From Syncephalastrum monosporum B8922 (lineage: Eukaryota > Mucoromycota > Mucoromycetes > Mucorales > Syncephalastraceae): a DNA stretch of 64,000 bases. The notes beneath the pieces were generated by a model. The model was given only the letters and a program-made list of their open reading frames with translations, made no database searches and was not told the DNA's origin. Shown piece by piece: positions 9,773 through 22,040 of this stretch (positions within the stretch are counted from its first letter, which is position 1; every line of letters begins with the position of its first letter). Where the stretch lies: assembly GCA_000697355.1 (NCBI GenBank), contig JNEN01001260.1, positions 496,001 through 560,000 of the forward strand, read 5' to 3'. Both the position numbers and the translations under genes were made by a program.

Positions 9773-10346
9773 ATGGCTGGCTCAATCGACATTCGACCTG
9801 CTACACCTGCAGACGTGCCTCTCATTCTAAGCTTCATCAAGCAGCTGGCCGAGTATGAGAAGCTGCTTCATGAAGTCGTTGCCACCGAGGAGCTGCTCCA
9901 CCAGAATCTCTTTGGCGACCGTCGCCATGCCGAGGTCATTTTTGCATACTACAAAAAGTCAGAAGACGAGGAAGCCGTCCCTGCCGGCATGGCCCTGTTC
10001 TTCCACAACTTTAGCACCTTCCTGGGCAGACCCGGCCTTTACCTCGAGGATCTCTTTGTCAAGCCCGAATTCAGAGGCTGCGGCATCGGAAAGCGCCTCT
10101 TGATCCAGCTCGCGGCTATCGCAAAGGAACGCCAGTGCGGTCGTTATGAATGGGTCGTGCTCGACTGGAACGAGAGCGCCCAGAAGGTAATCTCCCTTGA
10201 ACGCTCACTCACTCTACTTTTCTTGCTGACTCATGGATCCTTATCCAAATGAATAGTTTTATCAATCACTCGGTGCTGCTCCCCACGGCGAATGGATCAT
10301 CCACCGCGTCGAAGGCAAATCCCTGGAGGATTTGGCTGCCATGTAA
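9773..10346 (+). CDS. GNAT acetyltransferase, SSAT2/thialysine-type
   Basis: Two exons, 9773-10186 and 10257-10346; 167 residues. The protein has the GNAT fold: DIRPATPADVPLILSFIKQLAEYEKL at the start, the acetyl-CoA binding motif A as LYLEDLFVKPEFRGCGIGKRLL (R-x-x-G-x-G) near 91-112, and WVVLDWNESAQKFYQSLGAAP across the intron. The last motif and overall length match spermidine/spermine or thialysine N-acetyltransferases, which transfer acetyl from acetyl-CoA to amine side chains. The real substrate cannot be read from sequence. The start has a good context (ACCATGG). Confidence 0.88.
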
Positions 10347-10488
10347 TATGTAAAAGCATTCTATAGACTCATTCTCTAGATGTGTACACTATATTACTTG
10401 TTTCTCTTTTGTATTTAAAGCACCTGCACCGTGAGAATGCCTTTGGCTAGACTAATTATTATTACTACGACACCAGCGACGGCTACGA

Positions 10489-13220
10489 TTAAAGAAGGCC
10501 AGGCTTTCCTGCTCCAGCTCCTGCTCCTGCAGCTGCCATCATCGGGTCTTCGTTATTGACAGTCGGCAGATTAATGGCCTCGTGGTCGTGCCGGCACTCC
10601 CATAGACTGAGCTGGTACAGGACCGCCACGACAAGCAGATGGAGGAGGAGCGAGTAGAAGATGAGAAAGTACCGCGACCACTTGTGCGAGAAGAACATCC
10701 GCGTCACGTTGTACGACAACTTTTCTGCCGGATTTAACGCGTTATACCGCCGTGTCTCTTCCTGTCACTTACAATGAGTCACACTTTCCTTTCTCAGCCC
10801 CCATGCATTTCCTATTCCCCATCTTTGAGGAACTTACTTTTCGATGGAACTGTATGAAGGGATTCATGCTCTCCTCGTACATTTTGCCATACTTGTCCGT
10901 CGGATCATCCCGGTTACCTTTGAAGGATCCGCGTCGGACGTCTCGGTACGGGGGCGAGCCCGAGGAAGATTCAGGCGACATCTGGACTGCCGTGGCTCGG
11001 TTCTGTTATCATGACCGTGAGAAAACGGGGACCCCATCGAAACACGTTCTGCATTGGATATATCCAACTTACGGTAAGTCCCCGGCTCTGTTCTTCCTTC
11101 CACACATGGACAAATCGAAGGCGCTCAAACAGCTTGAGGTTGTCCGCCTTGAGGGTATCCATCTCGCCCTGCATATCCTGCATGCGCGTCTCTAGGTCGC
11201 GGGTCTGCTCCTCAAGCTCGGCGTTGCGCTGACGGAATCGATCGCGCTGGTTCATCACGATCGGAAGAATACTCTTGTCGTCCTTGGGGGCCGATGCGTC
11301 GTAACTGGCCCGCGGAGAGCCATAGTCAGGTGAACGTGGCGTCGAGTGCCCGCCGGTGGCATTCGCCATGTTGGCACTCGACGGCGTCCGCGCCAGTTCC
11401 GCGACCAGTGCGCCACCGCTACTACCACTCGAAGGACCCGTTTGTCCCATACGCAGCAAATCTTCTTCGAGTCGGTGGATCAGCCCCGTCTGCTCCTCGC
11501 TCTTGGCCACCAGTTCCCGGTAGCTCTGGCGGTTGGTATCGAATTCCTGTTGCAGGTTGGCAAAGTTCACCTTGAGCTGGGTAAAGTCGTTTTCGAGACG
11601 CTTGTTCTTCTCCATCAGACGTGTTTCCAGGCTCTCATGATGCTTGCCATCCTTGTTGAGTACGTCGCCCGCATCAAATCGGTCGTCATCGCCCGTCGAG
11701 AATTCCACGTATTTCATAATCTCAAGCTCGCGCTTGATCTCGTCATAGTCGTCAAAGTCTCGTAGCTTGTTCGTCAGCGATTCTTTTTGCTCGGTCAAAG
11801 TCTTGACCTCGCCTGAGAGCTCCTTGATGCGTTTAGACAGTCGTGTCTCTGTCTTTTGGAGGAGGTCTTTGTAGGTATCCACGTCCTTGATGAGTTTGGA
11901 TAGTGCAGCATCCTGTTGCTGTGACTCGGCGGATTTCCTACCATGAACTAAGCATGCTACGTTTTCCAAGTCCGTGTCCGGCGCTTACTCTTTAGTGTCT
12001 GCTTCTTGGCGAGTCGCTTGCATTTCCTCGCGTAAATCATCCTATAATAAATTTAGTTATTGCGCACCCAAGAACCCGCTGGCAGATCACGCACGTTTTT
12101 CCTTTCCAATTCCATGATTCTTGCGTTGGCTCGTTCGAGTTCCATCATGACGATATCAAGCTCGGCCAGTTTGCCAACCACTTCCTCATCTGCATCATTC
12201 GTAAGTCTGCTGTTAGGGGTCTCGGTGGTGGTTGCTTTACTTGCCATATTTCTGGTTGTGATTCAGCAGCTCAGCCTGGGTATCGTCATGCGTGTGTCGC
12301 AGCTCTGTGAGTTGGTCGAGGGCTTGATTAAGCTGTCGCTGCAAATCGAGTTCTCTAGAGTGGCCCCTTCAGTTTATCGCCCACCAGCGGTTATCGCACT
12401 CATACATTACCTCTCTTTGTAGGAGCGAATCTTGTCGTTATATTGGGTCTTGAACTCTTGTTCCTTGTGGGAATTCTCTTCTGTCTTTTTCTCCTCGGCC
12501 TGTGTATGTGTGCCCTTGTCAGCTTCCCATTTTCACCTTCCTCGTGCATTCTCTTTACCTTTAGCTTGGCAACTTGATCCTTGAGAGCAGCATTTTCTTG
12601 TTCGACCGAGGAGAGTTGTGACAGTTGGTGCTTGGCTTCTTCGAGCTCCTTGCGAAGCTGCTCATTTTCGTTTCGTGTAGAGTCGGTATCCACGATTTTC
12701 GCGCTTTGTTCCTAGGGCGACCGTTAAAATTGTTCTAAACATCCTGCTATATTCATTACATACAACAGCAACCTCGAATAATGGGGCTGGATCAGGCGCA
12801 TCGGCCAAGAGCTTGTAGAGAGTTAAGAACGCGTTCTCGGCGAACTTGGTGCGCCGCGTGATATTGTCAATTTCACCCTGATAACCTTTTAAGAAATGGC
12901 ACGGTCATCCCTCACTGTCTGATGAATACGAATGCAATGCGCTACCTTTCAGCAAGGCCTTGATTTGCTGTAGCTTCTGCTCGTCCGATATCTTTTTGAA
13001 TTCTATGAAGAGAATTTAACACAGAAGCAGGAGAATGCCATGGCTCGAACAGACCTCGTGTCTGCTCTGCGAGCTTCTTTCGAGAGACGAGGCCATCTTT
13101 CTGGTTTTCGACGATTGACAAGCCTTGCTGGTCGAGTTGCTTTTGAAGCGCTGGTAATTCTATGCCTCGCCAGAACTGAATGGCTGTCGAGAAGTTGCCG
13201 TGAACATCGTTGGCAGACAT
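10489..13220 (-). CDS. COY1: Golgi coiled-coil membrane protein COY1/CASP
   Basis: Eleven exons: 13220-13055, 13002-12946, 12885-12764, 12711-12559, 12499-12411, 12354-12245, 12189-12095, 12041-11989, 11937-11073, 10981-10838, 10761-10489; about 708 residues. CASP/Coy1 is a tail-anchored Golgi golgin acting in retrograde vesicle tethering. Evidence: the conserved N-terminal block FWRGIELPALQKQLDQQG and ENQKDGLVSRKKLAEQTR, long coiled coils rich in Glu/Lys/Gln, then the C-terminal CASP domain with RRYNALNPAEKLSYN and a single membrane helix (SRYFLIFYSLLLHLLVVAVLYQL). The intron at 12190-12244 uses a GC-AG pair with GCAAGT. The junction between exons 9 and 10 (around 11073/10981) is the weakest; the strong GTAAGT donor was preferred. 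Confidence 0.92.
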
Positions 13221-13813
13221 ATGGAGAGGAGTCCGGTTGCGGTCTTTCGTCTGGAATTCACGCCAAACTTAACCGAGCGAGCCAAGGAAAAAAAAAAAAA
13301 AAAGGCTCCACAAATATGCGCTTATTCAAATACGGCAATCTAAAGCTTCTCCTCCTGTTTGATGTCAACTATCTCGGTGTACGGGCATCGCTTTATCCTT
13401 CCCCTAGATGCTGTTAATCTTAATATAACAAGCAGCCATCCTATCATAGGATAATAGGAGGGTGTTTCTTAAGCTGATGCTAATGGAATTTCTGTTCGTG
13501 GTAGGTGCTATTCACAAATACCACTGTAAGGCCACAGAAACCGTTAATATTGGTCTATGAAAACTCGTCGATCAGTCTAGAAGTCCATCACTCTCCTCGC
13601 TCCGTTCCAGATAATAATTCGAGTCGTCAAGCCAGTGTACTTTATCTGCTAAATTCAAACGTTGAGTATTGGAGGCAGATCGTACATAGTTTGCATAATT
13701 TGGGCATTTCTTAAAAGCATCCATGCATGCGCTCAAGGTCTACTTGCAACGAATTATACACCTGTATGCTTCTCACTGGACAAAGTGACATTGCCTCATT
13801 TAATGATTTATTT
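13221..13813. other. Intergenic between COY1 and MCMBP
   Basis: This holds the 5' flank of COY1 and the 3' flank of MCMBP. An A-run lies at about 13289-13302. Nothing else is recognised. Confidence 0.6.
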
Positions 13814-15974
13814 TTATTTACTCGCCGGCTTCCCGCCCTTTCCTCTACATGCGCTGTCCAGTCGCTGAGCATGCTCATAGGATTCTTTTGTCAGTTGCGC
13901 TTGACCAAAGGACAACGATACCAGGCTAAATACATTTAAGAGAAAACAGTCAGTCTATAGATACAATTTGCAGCTATTAATACTTACCGAGCAAGGTTCA
14001 CCCGTCGCATCAAGTCGTCCTGAGAAGGAAGCGTCTTTGACTGTGTAGCAGCCGTCTTGCGCTCATTCACGAAGCAGGTCTGGATATACTCAGAGACCTC
14101 CGGAGAAATGGTGTACTCGCTAAATTTGGCGGCATCAATGTACATACGATACAAATTCAGCGTCTCCTCTGGCAAGGAAGGCAAGCCCTCACCATTATCG
14201 TATGAAGGGTTCAGTCGCAGCGATAGGTCGCTCTAAGCAAAAAAAAAAAAAATAAGTTGAATGAGCAGCCGAAGAGGGCCTTCTACCATGAACTTACAGG
14301 GAGCATGGACTTGCCCGCCGACAAGGTCAAGTTGATCAGGTCTGTGTCAAAGTCAAACTGACTGTACGGGAAAACGTAGCTCAGGGACTGGTTTTGAATG
14401 ACATTGGTGAGAGCTTGAAGATTACGGACGCCTTATGACAAAAATAGAGAATGAGCTGCATGTATGAGTGAAATGGGTTTGAACTTATTTACCTTGATCG
14501 TTTAGAGTTCCCTCAGACATCCCTGTTTCGTCCACGATAAGCAAAGTACCATCCACAAGTTGAAGAGCACCCGAATGTAAGTTCTCGTCGATGCTCTTTG
14601 GCATAAAGGTCGCCTTGTTCAGAAAATCGATCGCCAAGGGCAGAACAACTTGGTGGGGAACAAGGCGGCTCAACAAGGAAGCCACGAGATGAGTCGCGGA
14701 TTTGTCTCCTTCAGCAAAGTTGGAAATATTCAACGACATAGGCCCAATCTTGACACCTCCGTTCTTCGCCGTTCTAACAGTAAGACGGTACATGAACATG
14801 GAAGGAATGGAAGCAAAGTCTATCAGAAACTTACACGCGAGACAGTAGCTGAAGGAGGACCAATTCAGCAGCAAGCTTATCCCCTTTGAAGGCGGTAGAA
14901 ATATAGTCGATAAGATGGGCACGGATCTCCTGGGCTTGGTCGGGTAGATCAGCAAGTGCGTCTTTGTCAAACGCACTGCGAGCAAGGCCGTCGAGTGAGC
15001 TGTATGTGATAGCGTGGATAATCGGGGTAGATGCAGCGAGTGAGTGGAGAGCAGAGCCGAGTTCAGCAGCAGGGTCCACAGCCGACTGCTGCTGTTCAGT
15101 ATCCTGGTTTAGCGTCGTGTCCGGGTGGCTCAGTACACCGACGACTTCAACGAGCTGAGAAACTCGGAGAGCATCGGGTGAGCCATAGAATTTCACAATG
15201 GCTGCGACGTGGTCTGCGCCTGGCAGAGGGTACTTTTTGTTGCCGGCCTTATCCTGCAAATTGAGGCGATGGAATGCATTACCAAGTTCTAAACACCATA
15301 GCTGGATGTGAACAAATGCACCACACAAATGCTGAGGTATGTTGGGTTTACCTGAAGTGTCTGATCCATAGAGTGAGCCCTTGAGCCAGTCTGTCTCGCC
15401 CGGAGGAGAGACGCAGTACATAGCTGCACGTTCGCTCAAGAGCTCATTAGGAATGTTCTCCATATCGAACGAGTCCTCCTAAATATCGCTACTTCTCAGT
15501 ACACAGTGCTGGAATAGGCGTGCGATGCATACGTTTGTGATGGGATCCTCCGTGTACCGGTAGCAGGTGAGATTCTGCTGACCGCGTTTCTTGTAGGCAG
15601 TGATAAACATTTCTTGTCCTAAGCCGGTGTCCTGCACCATGCATCGAAAACGCACAAGCGAGTTCTTCGGTATACGTCCCAGAGGTACTTCATTGATGGA
15701 TGGGATCTGCAGACGTCACTTGAGTATATGAAAGCATCAACAGAAGTAAGAGAGATATCGAACCTGTCGTCTTTGTGCAGAAGTGGAGAATAGATCTTCA
15801 AAGTGGCGAGAAGGATCAAAGTCGTTAGGCCGCGAATTGGGCTTGCTGTTATGATCGTCTTCAAGATCAGGCCATGTTAGAATAGATCATATGATTAAAG
15901 CGACCCGGAAATGTACCAAAAAGACGAGCAATAACATCGAGAGGCGATTGCACAGCTTCAGCAGTGGTTGACAT
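13814..15974 (-). CDS. MCMBP: MCM-binding protein (MCMBP / ETG1 family)
   Basis: Nine exons: 15974-15917, 15858-15764, 15706-15533, 15478-15352, 15288-14835, 14773-14493, 14431-14298, 14232-13988, 13925-13814; 559 residues. MCMBP binds MCM3-7 complexes and helps supply or unload the replicative helicase. Evidence: RPNDFDPSRHFEDLF and PLGRIPKNSLVRFRCMVQDTG near the N-terminus, the YCVSPPGETDW block, KKYPLPGADHVAAIVKFYGSPDALRVSQLVEVVGVLS, then GPMSLNIS, the AAA-like central region with LQLVDGTLLIVDET, GVRNLQALTNVI and the C-terminal LARLVSLSFGQAQLTKESYEHA. Baker's yeast lacks this gene, which supports a non-ascomycete-yeast origin. An ACGCGT box lies 106 bp upstream. Confidence 0.93.
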
Positions 15975-18021
15975 GGTAAATTATATAAGAAAAGGAATGC
16001 TAGCCTTCGCTGTCACGCTGTCAAAATTGGTGCCTACATATCTGCCGCAATTTGTACTTCGAAATGGTATGATCTAGTCACGCGTCTATATGACAAAATA
16101 ACCACTGGTAGGATTTCACCACCTGCTTTTTCAAAACATTGCTAAAAGACAGCCATTCCCGCGTCTGCATAAGTAAACTGCACTTTTGTTATGTGCGAAT
16201 AGTTTTGGAGAAGTATAACGAGCGAGCCAGGAAGACTTATTTGATATCCACCCTATTCGGTTCTCTGCGGTTCTCTGCAAAGAATGACGAGCGGGCAATC
16301 ACAACTTCTTTCTTTGCTTGATTGATCACAATATGCCATATCTATCTTACAACAGTAACCTGCAACTCTGGTTACACGCGGTGAAGAACAAATGAGAATC
16401 ACACCCCGACTTTGTATGCATGCTCGCACGAAATGGGCCATTGAGTTCGTAGACGACAAAGTATAGGTTAAGTCAATTAAAGAGCTCTTTCTTTGCGCCG
16501 AGCTCAAGTGTATCTGAGCTGCGTGCGTGCCAGATGAAAAAGCCCTGAAATATCAGCACATTCATCGATAACCTTTTCGCGATATGACGCGGCTCTTGAG
16601 CGTGTGTATGACCACCGCCGTGCGCATATCGATCAGCATCTTGGTCTCAATGGAGATGATGCTAATAGAAGTAAAGGAATTATTATTAGCTTGACGCGTT
16701 AACCGTAAAGTAAAAGTGCCTACTTGTTTCTATTTTCCTGTCCACGTCCGTAGGCATAAGACTTTTTGCTTAAAGTTAAGGTAATAATCTACGCAACACG
16801 AACACAATAAACTGAATCACAGTAAGTACAAGTTGGTGCCCGCAAAACAGAGGCTGTACGCAGTGCAACGTTTCAGTCATAGCCGAGGAACAAGAGGATA
16901 TTTATAGACAAATCATGCTTTAATTTAAATAGTGGCAAGTCAAAAGTCAGGGTGACGATGTTGGCGTCTATACTTTGGTCATGGAGTAATTTCTTCACAT
17001 GTTGAGGAAAGAAGTAAGGGTGCCCTGGTCAAGGGAAGATTACAGCTGGAGCTGTATTAAAGTTGGTTTTCGGCATTTGGAAAGAGGCGGACCTCATCCT
17101 AGAAAGAGAGCCTATTAGTTGGTAATTTCGGGGAATACTGACTCATGTCTACCATGTACCTGGTCGCTGGCGTCATGTTCATAAATGCTGGGCTGGCATG
17201 TTGGATACACAGTGTGGGTTGTGTAGCCCTGCATACCTGGGATGCATTTGTCTGGATTCTGTGCCTGTAAGCATATATTTGGTTGGAAACGAATGGTTCA
17301 CGACAGATGCTGTTTGTGCACAGACGATGATCCATTCGATATAAAATACACCCATACAGCCAATTACGGATAAAGTATTCCTCTATTTTCGGCAAGTTTG
17401 ACCAAGGTGCGATATACAGTAAGAGCGCGCGTCTGCAGGTGTTTTTTTTATATTTTGGCTGTTTCAAATGAAGTGTGAGATATGCGCGCCGAAAGAAATC
17501 AATATTATGGTCGAAATATGGAATTCATTTGGCTTGCATACCCGCACGCAGATCTGTAAAAAGCTTGGGTTGCACCTTCCAACTGGCAGTGTGCAACCAT
17601 CACTAAAGAAATGCAAAACAAAAATAAACAAATAAATGGGTATGGTGAGAAAAATAAAGAAGTCAGAAGATGGATAGCGAGAGGCATCCCTTTTTTTTAT
17701 TTTGCTTGTGATGAACAGCACGAGACGAGACCCGATATGGAACATGGCAATGGCTCTGGCATTGTTGCATGGAATGCGAATGTGTGTGTCCGAGAATAGC
17801 GATGCAAAAAGATGCAGAGACGCCCATGAGAATCACTCGTTTGGTTGCCTTGTTTGGACACAGTCATCTTACTGAGGTTGCACAGGCCCAAAGAAGCGAT
17901 ACACAAAGCACATTAAGCCCACTTTCACAAATCTTGCTTATGTATGCTCTGCGTTTAGCCTACTTATGGAGCTCTCTTCCTCTTCTTTCTCTTCCTCTGG
18001 TTCCTCTTGTCCTGTCGTTCC
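15975..18021. other. Long intergenic between MCMBP and RhoGAP genes
   Basis: About 2 kb without a recognisable gene. It carries MluI-type boxes at 16080-16085 and 16694-16699 and, from about 17960, a CT-rich leader before the RhoGAP start. The short open frames (for example 17099-17467, minus) show no family features. Confidence 0.6.
16080..16085. promoter_or_regulatory. MCB (ACGCGT) upstream of MCMBP
   Basis: ACGCGT, the MluI cell-cycle box bound by MBF in fungi, lies 106 bp upstream of the MCMBP start. A second copy is at 16694-16699. MBF drives G1/S genes in yeasts, which suits a replication gene. One six-base match can occur by chance. Confidence 0.4.
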
Positions 18022-21000
18022 ATGAGTTCTCCTCACATGGACCAGCAACCGCCGCCTTGCACCGGCTGCCGTCGTTTTATTGAAGAGGGTTCTGTCATCG
18101 CCTTCGGTGATTCACTCTTCCACCTGGAATGGTAAATCTCGAGAGATTGTCCCGCCCTTTCCCAAGACTCGTTATCATTAACAGCTTTGTGATAATCACC
18201 ATCATACAGCTTTGTGTGCGCAAAATGCTCGACTGCAGTAGATTGTAGCTCAAATTTGCTTTTACTCACCGACGGCCGACCGGTATGTGAAAACTGTTCA
18301 TACGTGTGCACGGCCTGCAAGCAATCCATAAGAGACGAAGCTGTCATGACCGGTACGTTCAGGCCATAAAATCTTGTCTACTTGTATAATATGCAAGGAA
18401 GTTGCGTGCTCAGATGAATATCATGTACTTATACATGCTCTTTTAATAACAAAACAGGAGAAGAAGCTTATCACGCAAACTGCTTTCGCTGCGTGGCCTG
18501 TCGTCAGAAAATAGAGGACCTGGTTTTTACCCAAACAAGCAAAGTATGTATTCGGGTTGTGGCTCAGGGCGAGAGAAAAAGAAGAGCGAAAAAAAAACAT
18601 ACTAAACTCTGATTCAGGGCATCTATTGCAGCAGTTGCCATGAGCAACGACGAGCGGATAGACAGCGCAGACGGGAAGAAAAAGAGCGGCGACAACAACA
18701 GCTGCAGCACAGTCTTCCATCGCCTCAGTCAGCATCGTCTCGAGCGGATCAACCAATGGTAAGCACGACAAGAAAAAAAGCTTATTCTTTAACCATATAT
18801 GGTTACTAGGTCAATTCGCCTGCGCCGTCTGCGAGCCAATCAGGGATGCATCATGGACACAACAATGCTGCCCAGCGTCACACAAGCCGAATGCTGGACT
18901 CTCAAGTGGTCGCCGATTATCTCCAAATCCAGCAGGCTTTGGATGGTCAAGTCCGCACAAAGAACGAAACTTCTCGGCGCTTCTCCCCCGCAACCTCGTC
19001 TTCATCTTATTCTTCCAGCACCAATAACAACAATAACAACAATAACAGCAACAATAACAGTAACAGTAACGGTAATCTCAACACCCACTACGACAAGCAT
19101 CCTCCCACACCCACCCGCTCCAGAAGCAGTTCCGTCGATACAATGGGTCGCAACAAACTCTCACGCGGCTCAGAAAAAGCTCCTACCCCTCCGCCATCTG
19201 CAGGCAGTCAATCGCCTTCCATTCCACCCGGAATCACGCGTCTCTCCTCCATTCCTTCCGCCAACAGCTCAGAAGTGTCTTTGCACAACAGCAGCAACCC
19301 TGCAAAGGACAATATCTATCTCCTCAAAGATGGCTCTGTCTCCAAGGGCAACCTTTCCAATCAGTCCAGCTCTTCGTCCCTGAGCCAGGCACTGCCTGAT
19401 TTGCCGTCATTCAACTTGTCATTCTTTGACAATGACTCGAGCGATCTCGTCAACCTGACGCGTTCCTTGGGTGCAAACCTCGAGGTTGGCAGCACAACCT
19501 CGCCTCATATCAACGGCAACCATGGCAACAACAACAACAATAACAACAATAAGCAGCCCAAGCTTAAGAGCAAGGCTTCGTTTGCCTCATCCAAGATAAG
19601 CAAGGCGTCTGAGCTCTTGGCTTCTTCATTGCGCCAAGCTTCGCACGGAGGCTCTAGCAGCGCCCTGAGCGATTTCCCGCAACCTCCCACTGGCAAATCC
19701 GTATCGACGAACGCGACTGCATCTCCTTTTATCTCTTCTTTTGACCTCGACTCGGATGAAGTGCCCACCGATCGTGCCTCGGTCCTGCGAATGAAAGCTG
19801 AACTCAAGTCAGCCAACCTCAAGCTGACTGAGCTGAACGGCAATTTGTCGAGAATCAAGGTAAGCTGTCTTTCTTTCTCTTCCGGGGTGTTTCTTTTTTA
19901 AATTTCTTGTTTTTCTTGCTAAATTAAATAATTTAAATTAACCATTCATATCACTTGCTTCTAGGACGCTAGTAAACGCGCTCTCGATGAGTTTACGCGC
20001 GCTAAGGAAGAAATCGTCAAAGAGGCGAACTTGCGCCAGCAGCACGAGTACACGATTATGCAACTGCGCCACCAGCTTGCCGCTTTCCAACAGGCCAAGA
20101 TGCTCGGTACGGAAGAATTTTCGGCGGCGTCCAAGGAGGAGGTTGAACGAGTGGCTCGTATTCGAGTGGAGCTCGAGCGGACATGCAAAGAACTCAACAG
20201 CTATCGCGAGAATATCGCCCGAGACATTGAGAACCTTTCCAAGCAGAAGCAAGCTGGTCTTGTCGAGTAAGTTTGAGGAAAAGATACAAAGGGATACGGT
20301 CGCACAGATAAGACTGACTTACTGTTATCATCAGTGCGGTCAGCTCCACTTCGCACCTGGAGCAGCAACAAAAAGCGCTGGCAGCCCATATCGAATCACT
20401 CGTTGCTGAACGCGATAGTCTTAAAAGCGAAGCGGAAGAGCTGGGCCGTATCCGCGATGAGGTCCTCAACGAGATGGTAGTCTTGAACACAAAAAACGCC
20501 GAACTCTCTTCCATGAACAACGATCTTTCGCGTCGGATGACCGAGCGCGAGCGTGAAGCGGCGGCAGTGATGGCTGGTACATCTTTTCTTTATCCAACCG
20601 CATCCACTTCCAACGAGCTGCCCACTGTCGGCCGCCAGCGCAAATCCAGTGAGGCCAGCCTGGATACCCGTAAGGTTGCAGCACGGGACAGCTTCAGCGG
20701 TGCAACCTCGGCCCCGAAACTTTTCAAAATGAAGAAAAGCGCCAATGTGTTCCAACGATTCGGGTACAAGTCCAACAAAGTGGCAGATCCTTCCGTTGCG
20801 GAAGATGAAAACCAAACAGGTAGCCCCTATAAACTGGCGAACGCGAGCTCCAGCAGCATGAGCCTGGCTACCAACTATGAACCGATCCGACGCGAGCGCG
20901 AACAGTCTCAGGGAAGCAGTGTTGGCAACGGCACCCACTCTTTCCAGCCCACACCCTTCCTTCGACCCGTCAAGTGTAACGTATGCAGCGAAAAAATGTG

Positions 21001-21859
21001 GGGTCTGTCCGAATACCGCTGTCAAGGCTGTGGTGTTGCTGCGCATGGCAAGTGTCTCAGCCACGTGTCCCAAGTCTGCTTTGGATCCACCTCCAGCAGC
21101 TTGGATCTTTTGAGTCCGGCCGACAGCGAGTCTTCTCATCGTCTGGACACCATGTTTGGCGCTGATCTCGCTGGTCAAGTCGCACTCGAGGGTCGGAGCA
21201 TACCGCTGATCGTGGAGAAATGTATCGAAGCCGTTGAGGTGCGTGCTATGGATATGGAGGGCATATACCGCAAGTCGGGTGGTGCAGCGCAGATGCGAGC
21301 CATACAGGTCGCTTTCGATCAGGGCGCCACTATTGATCTCACCGATGACGATGAATACAATGATATCGGTGCTGTCACCAGTGTACTGAAGCACTATTTC
21401 CGCGAATTGCCCAACCCATTGCTTACTTTTGAACTCTATGCAAAGTTCATTGAAGCCGTCTGTAAGTACCCACAAAATATATTCCAGCAACACCTGTGCT
21501 CATTTGCTATTTTTTAAGCTATGCCTGTCGGGACATCCAAAACCAATAGATTCATCGAGATACTGTCCCAGTTACCACAGGCAAATTACGATACCCTTAA
21601 AATGCTCATGAACCATTTGTATCGGTAAGTCTCAAGCATGTGTGTGATTTGGCACGGTAGCTAATATACTTTGTTTCTCTTCAGTGTCAGCCAACGTAGC
21701 AGCGAAAACCGCATGACAGTCAAGAACTTGGCTTTGGTGTTCGGTCCCACCCTGATGCGCGATACAGACTCGAACCGCGACTTTTTGGACATGAGCTACA
21801 AAAATGCAACGATGGAATATCTCATCCTGAACTCCAAGGAACTTTTTGCGGTCAACTAG
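18022..21859 (+). CDS. Rho GTPase-activating protein with two LIM domains and a C1 domain
   Basis: Nine exons: 18022-18131, 18210-18352, 18458-18543, 18618-18758, 18810-19859, 19965-20266, 20335-21461, 21519-21624, 21685-21859; 1079 residues. RhoGAPs switch off Rho/Cdc42 GTPases. Domain order: LIM1 (CTGC...HLECFVCAKC, completed across intron 1), LIM2 (CTAC...HANCFRCVAC), a long Ser/Asn-rich disordered stretch with poly-Asn tracts, coiled coil (about 505-690), a C1 zinc domain (812-859, HSFQPTPFLRPVKCNVC...), and RhoGAP from about 884 to the end with arginine finger Arg923 in EGIYRKSGG. LIM plus RhoGAP is the Rga1/Rga2 (yeast Cdc42 GAP) plan; the added C1 suggests lipid-dependent membrane recruitment. 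Confidence 0.93.
19015..19075 (+). repeat. In-frame AAC/AGC repeat coding poly-Asn
   Basis: A trinucleotide run inside the RhoGAP gene codes for an Asn/Ser tract. A second AAC run lies at about 19528-19552. Both fall in the disordered linker and are likely length-variable. Confidence 0.7.
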
Positions 21860-22040
21860 ATAGCAGTTCACTAGACGTATTACTCTCCTTTTCTCATCCA
21901 CTCACCCGCTCACCCATGTATCTATCTACATATCTCTCTATACCACATCGTACTCCTTTCCCTCATTTACTGTCTACCTTCACGCTCCTCTCCTTTGTTT
22001 GTCCAGTTGTAATATTATAATTTTGTATTTCGTTGTGCGT

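Noticed and set aside
12207..12240. 34-nt GT-AG intron in COY1
   Set aside because: Far shorter than the other introns here. The 55-nt GC-AG alternative keeps the frame and has a branch site.
17099..17467. 122-codon minus-strand frame in the MCMBP/RhoGAP spacer
   Set aside because: Low-complexity and Cys/Tyr-scattered, with no domain, splice partners or neighbours that support it.
20396..21493. 365-codon open frame antisense to the RhoGAP gene
   Set aside because: It mirrors exon 7 of a gene with clear C1 and RhoGAP motifs; a shadow of codon bias.
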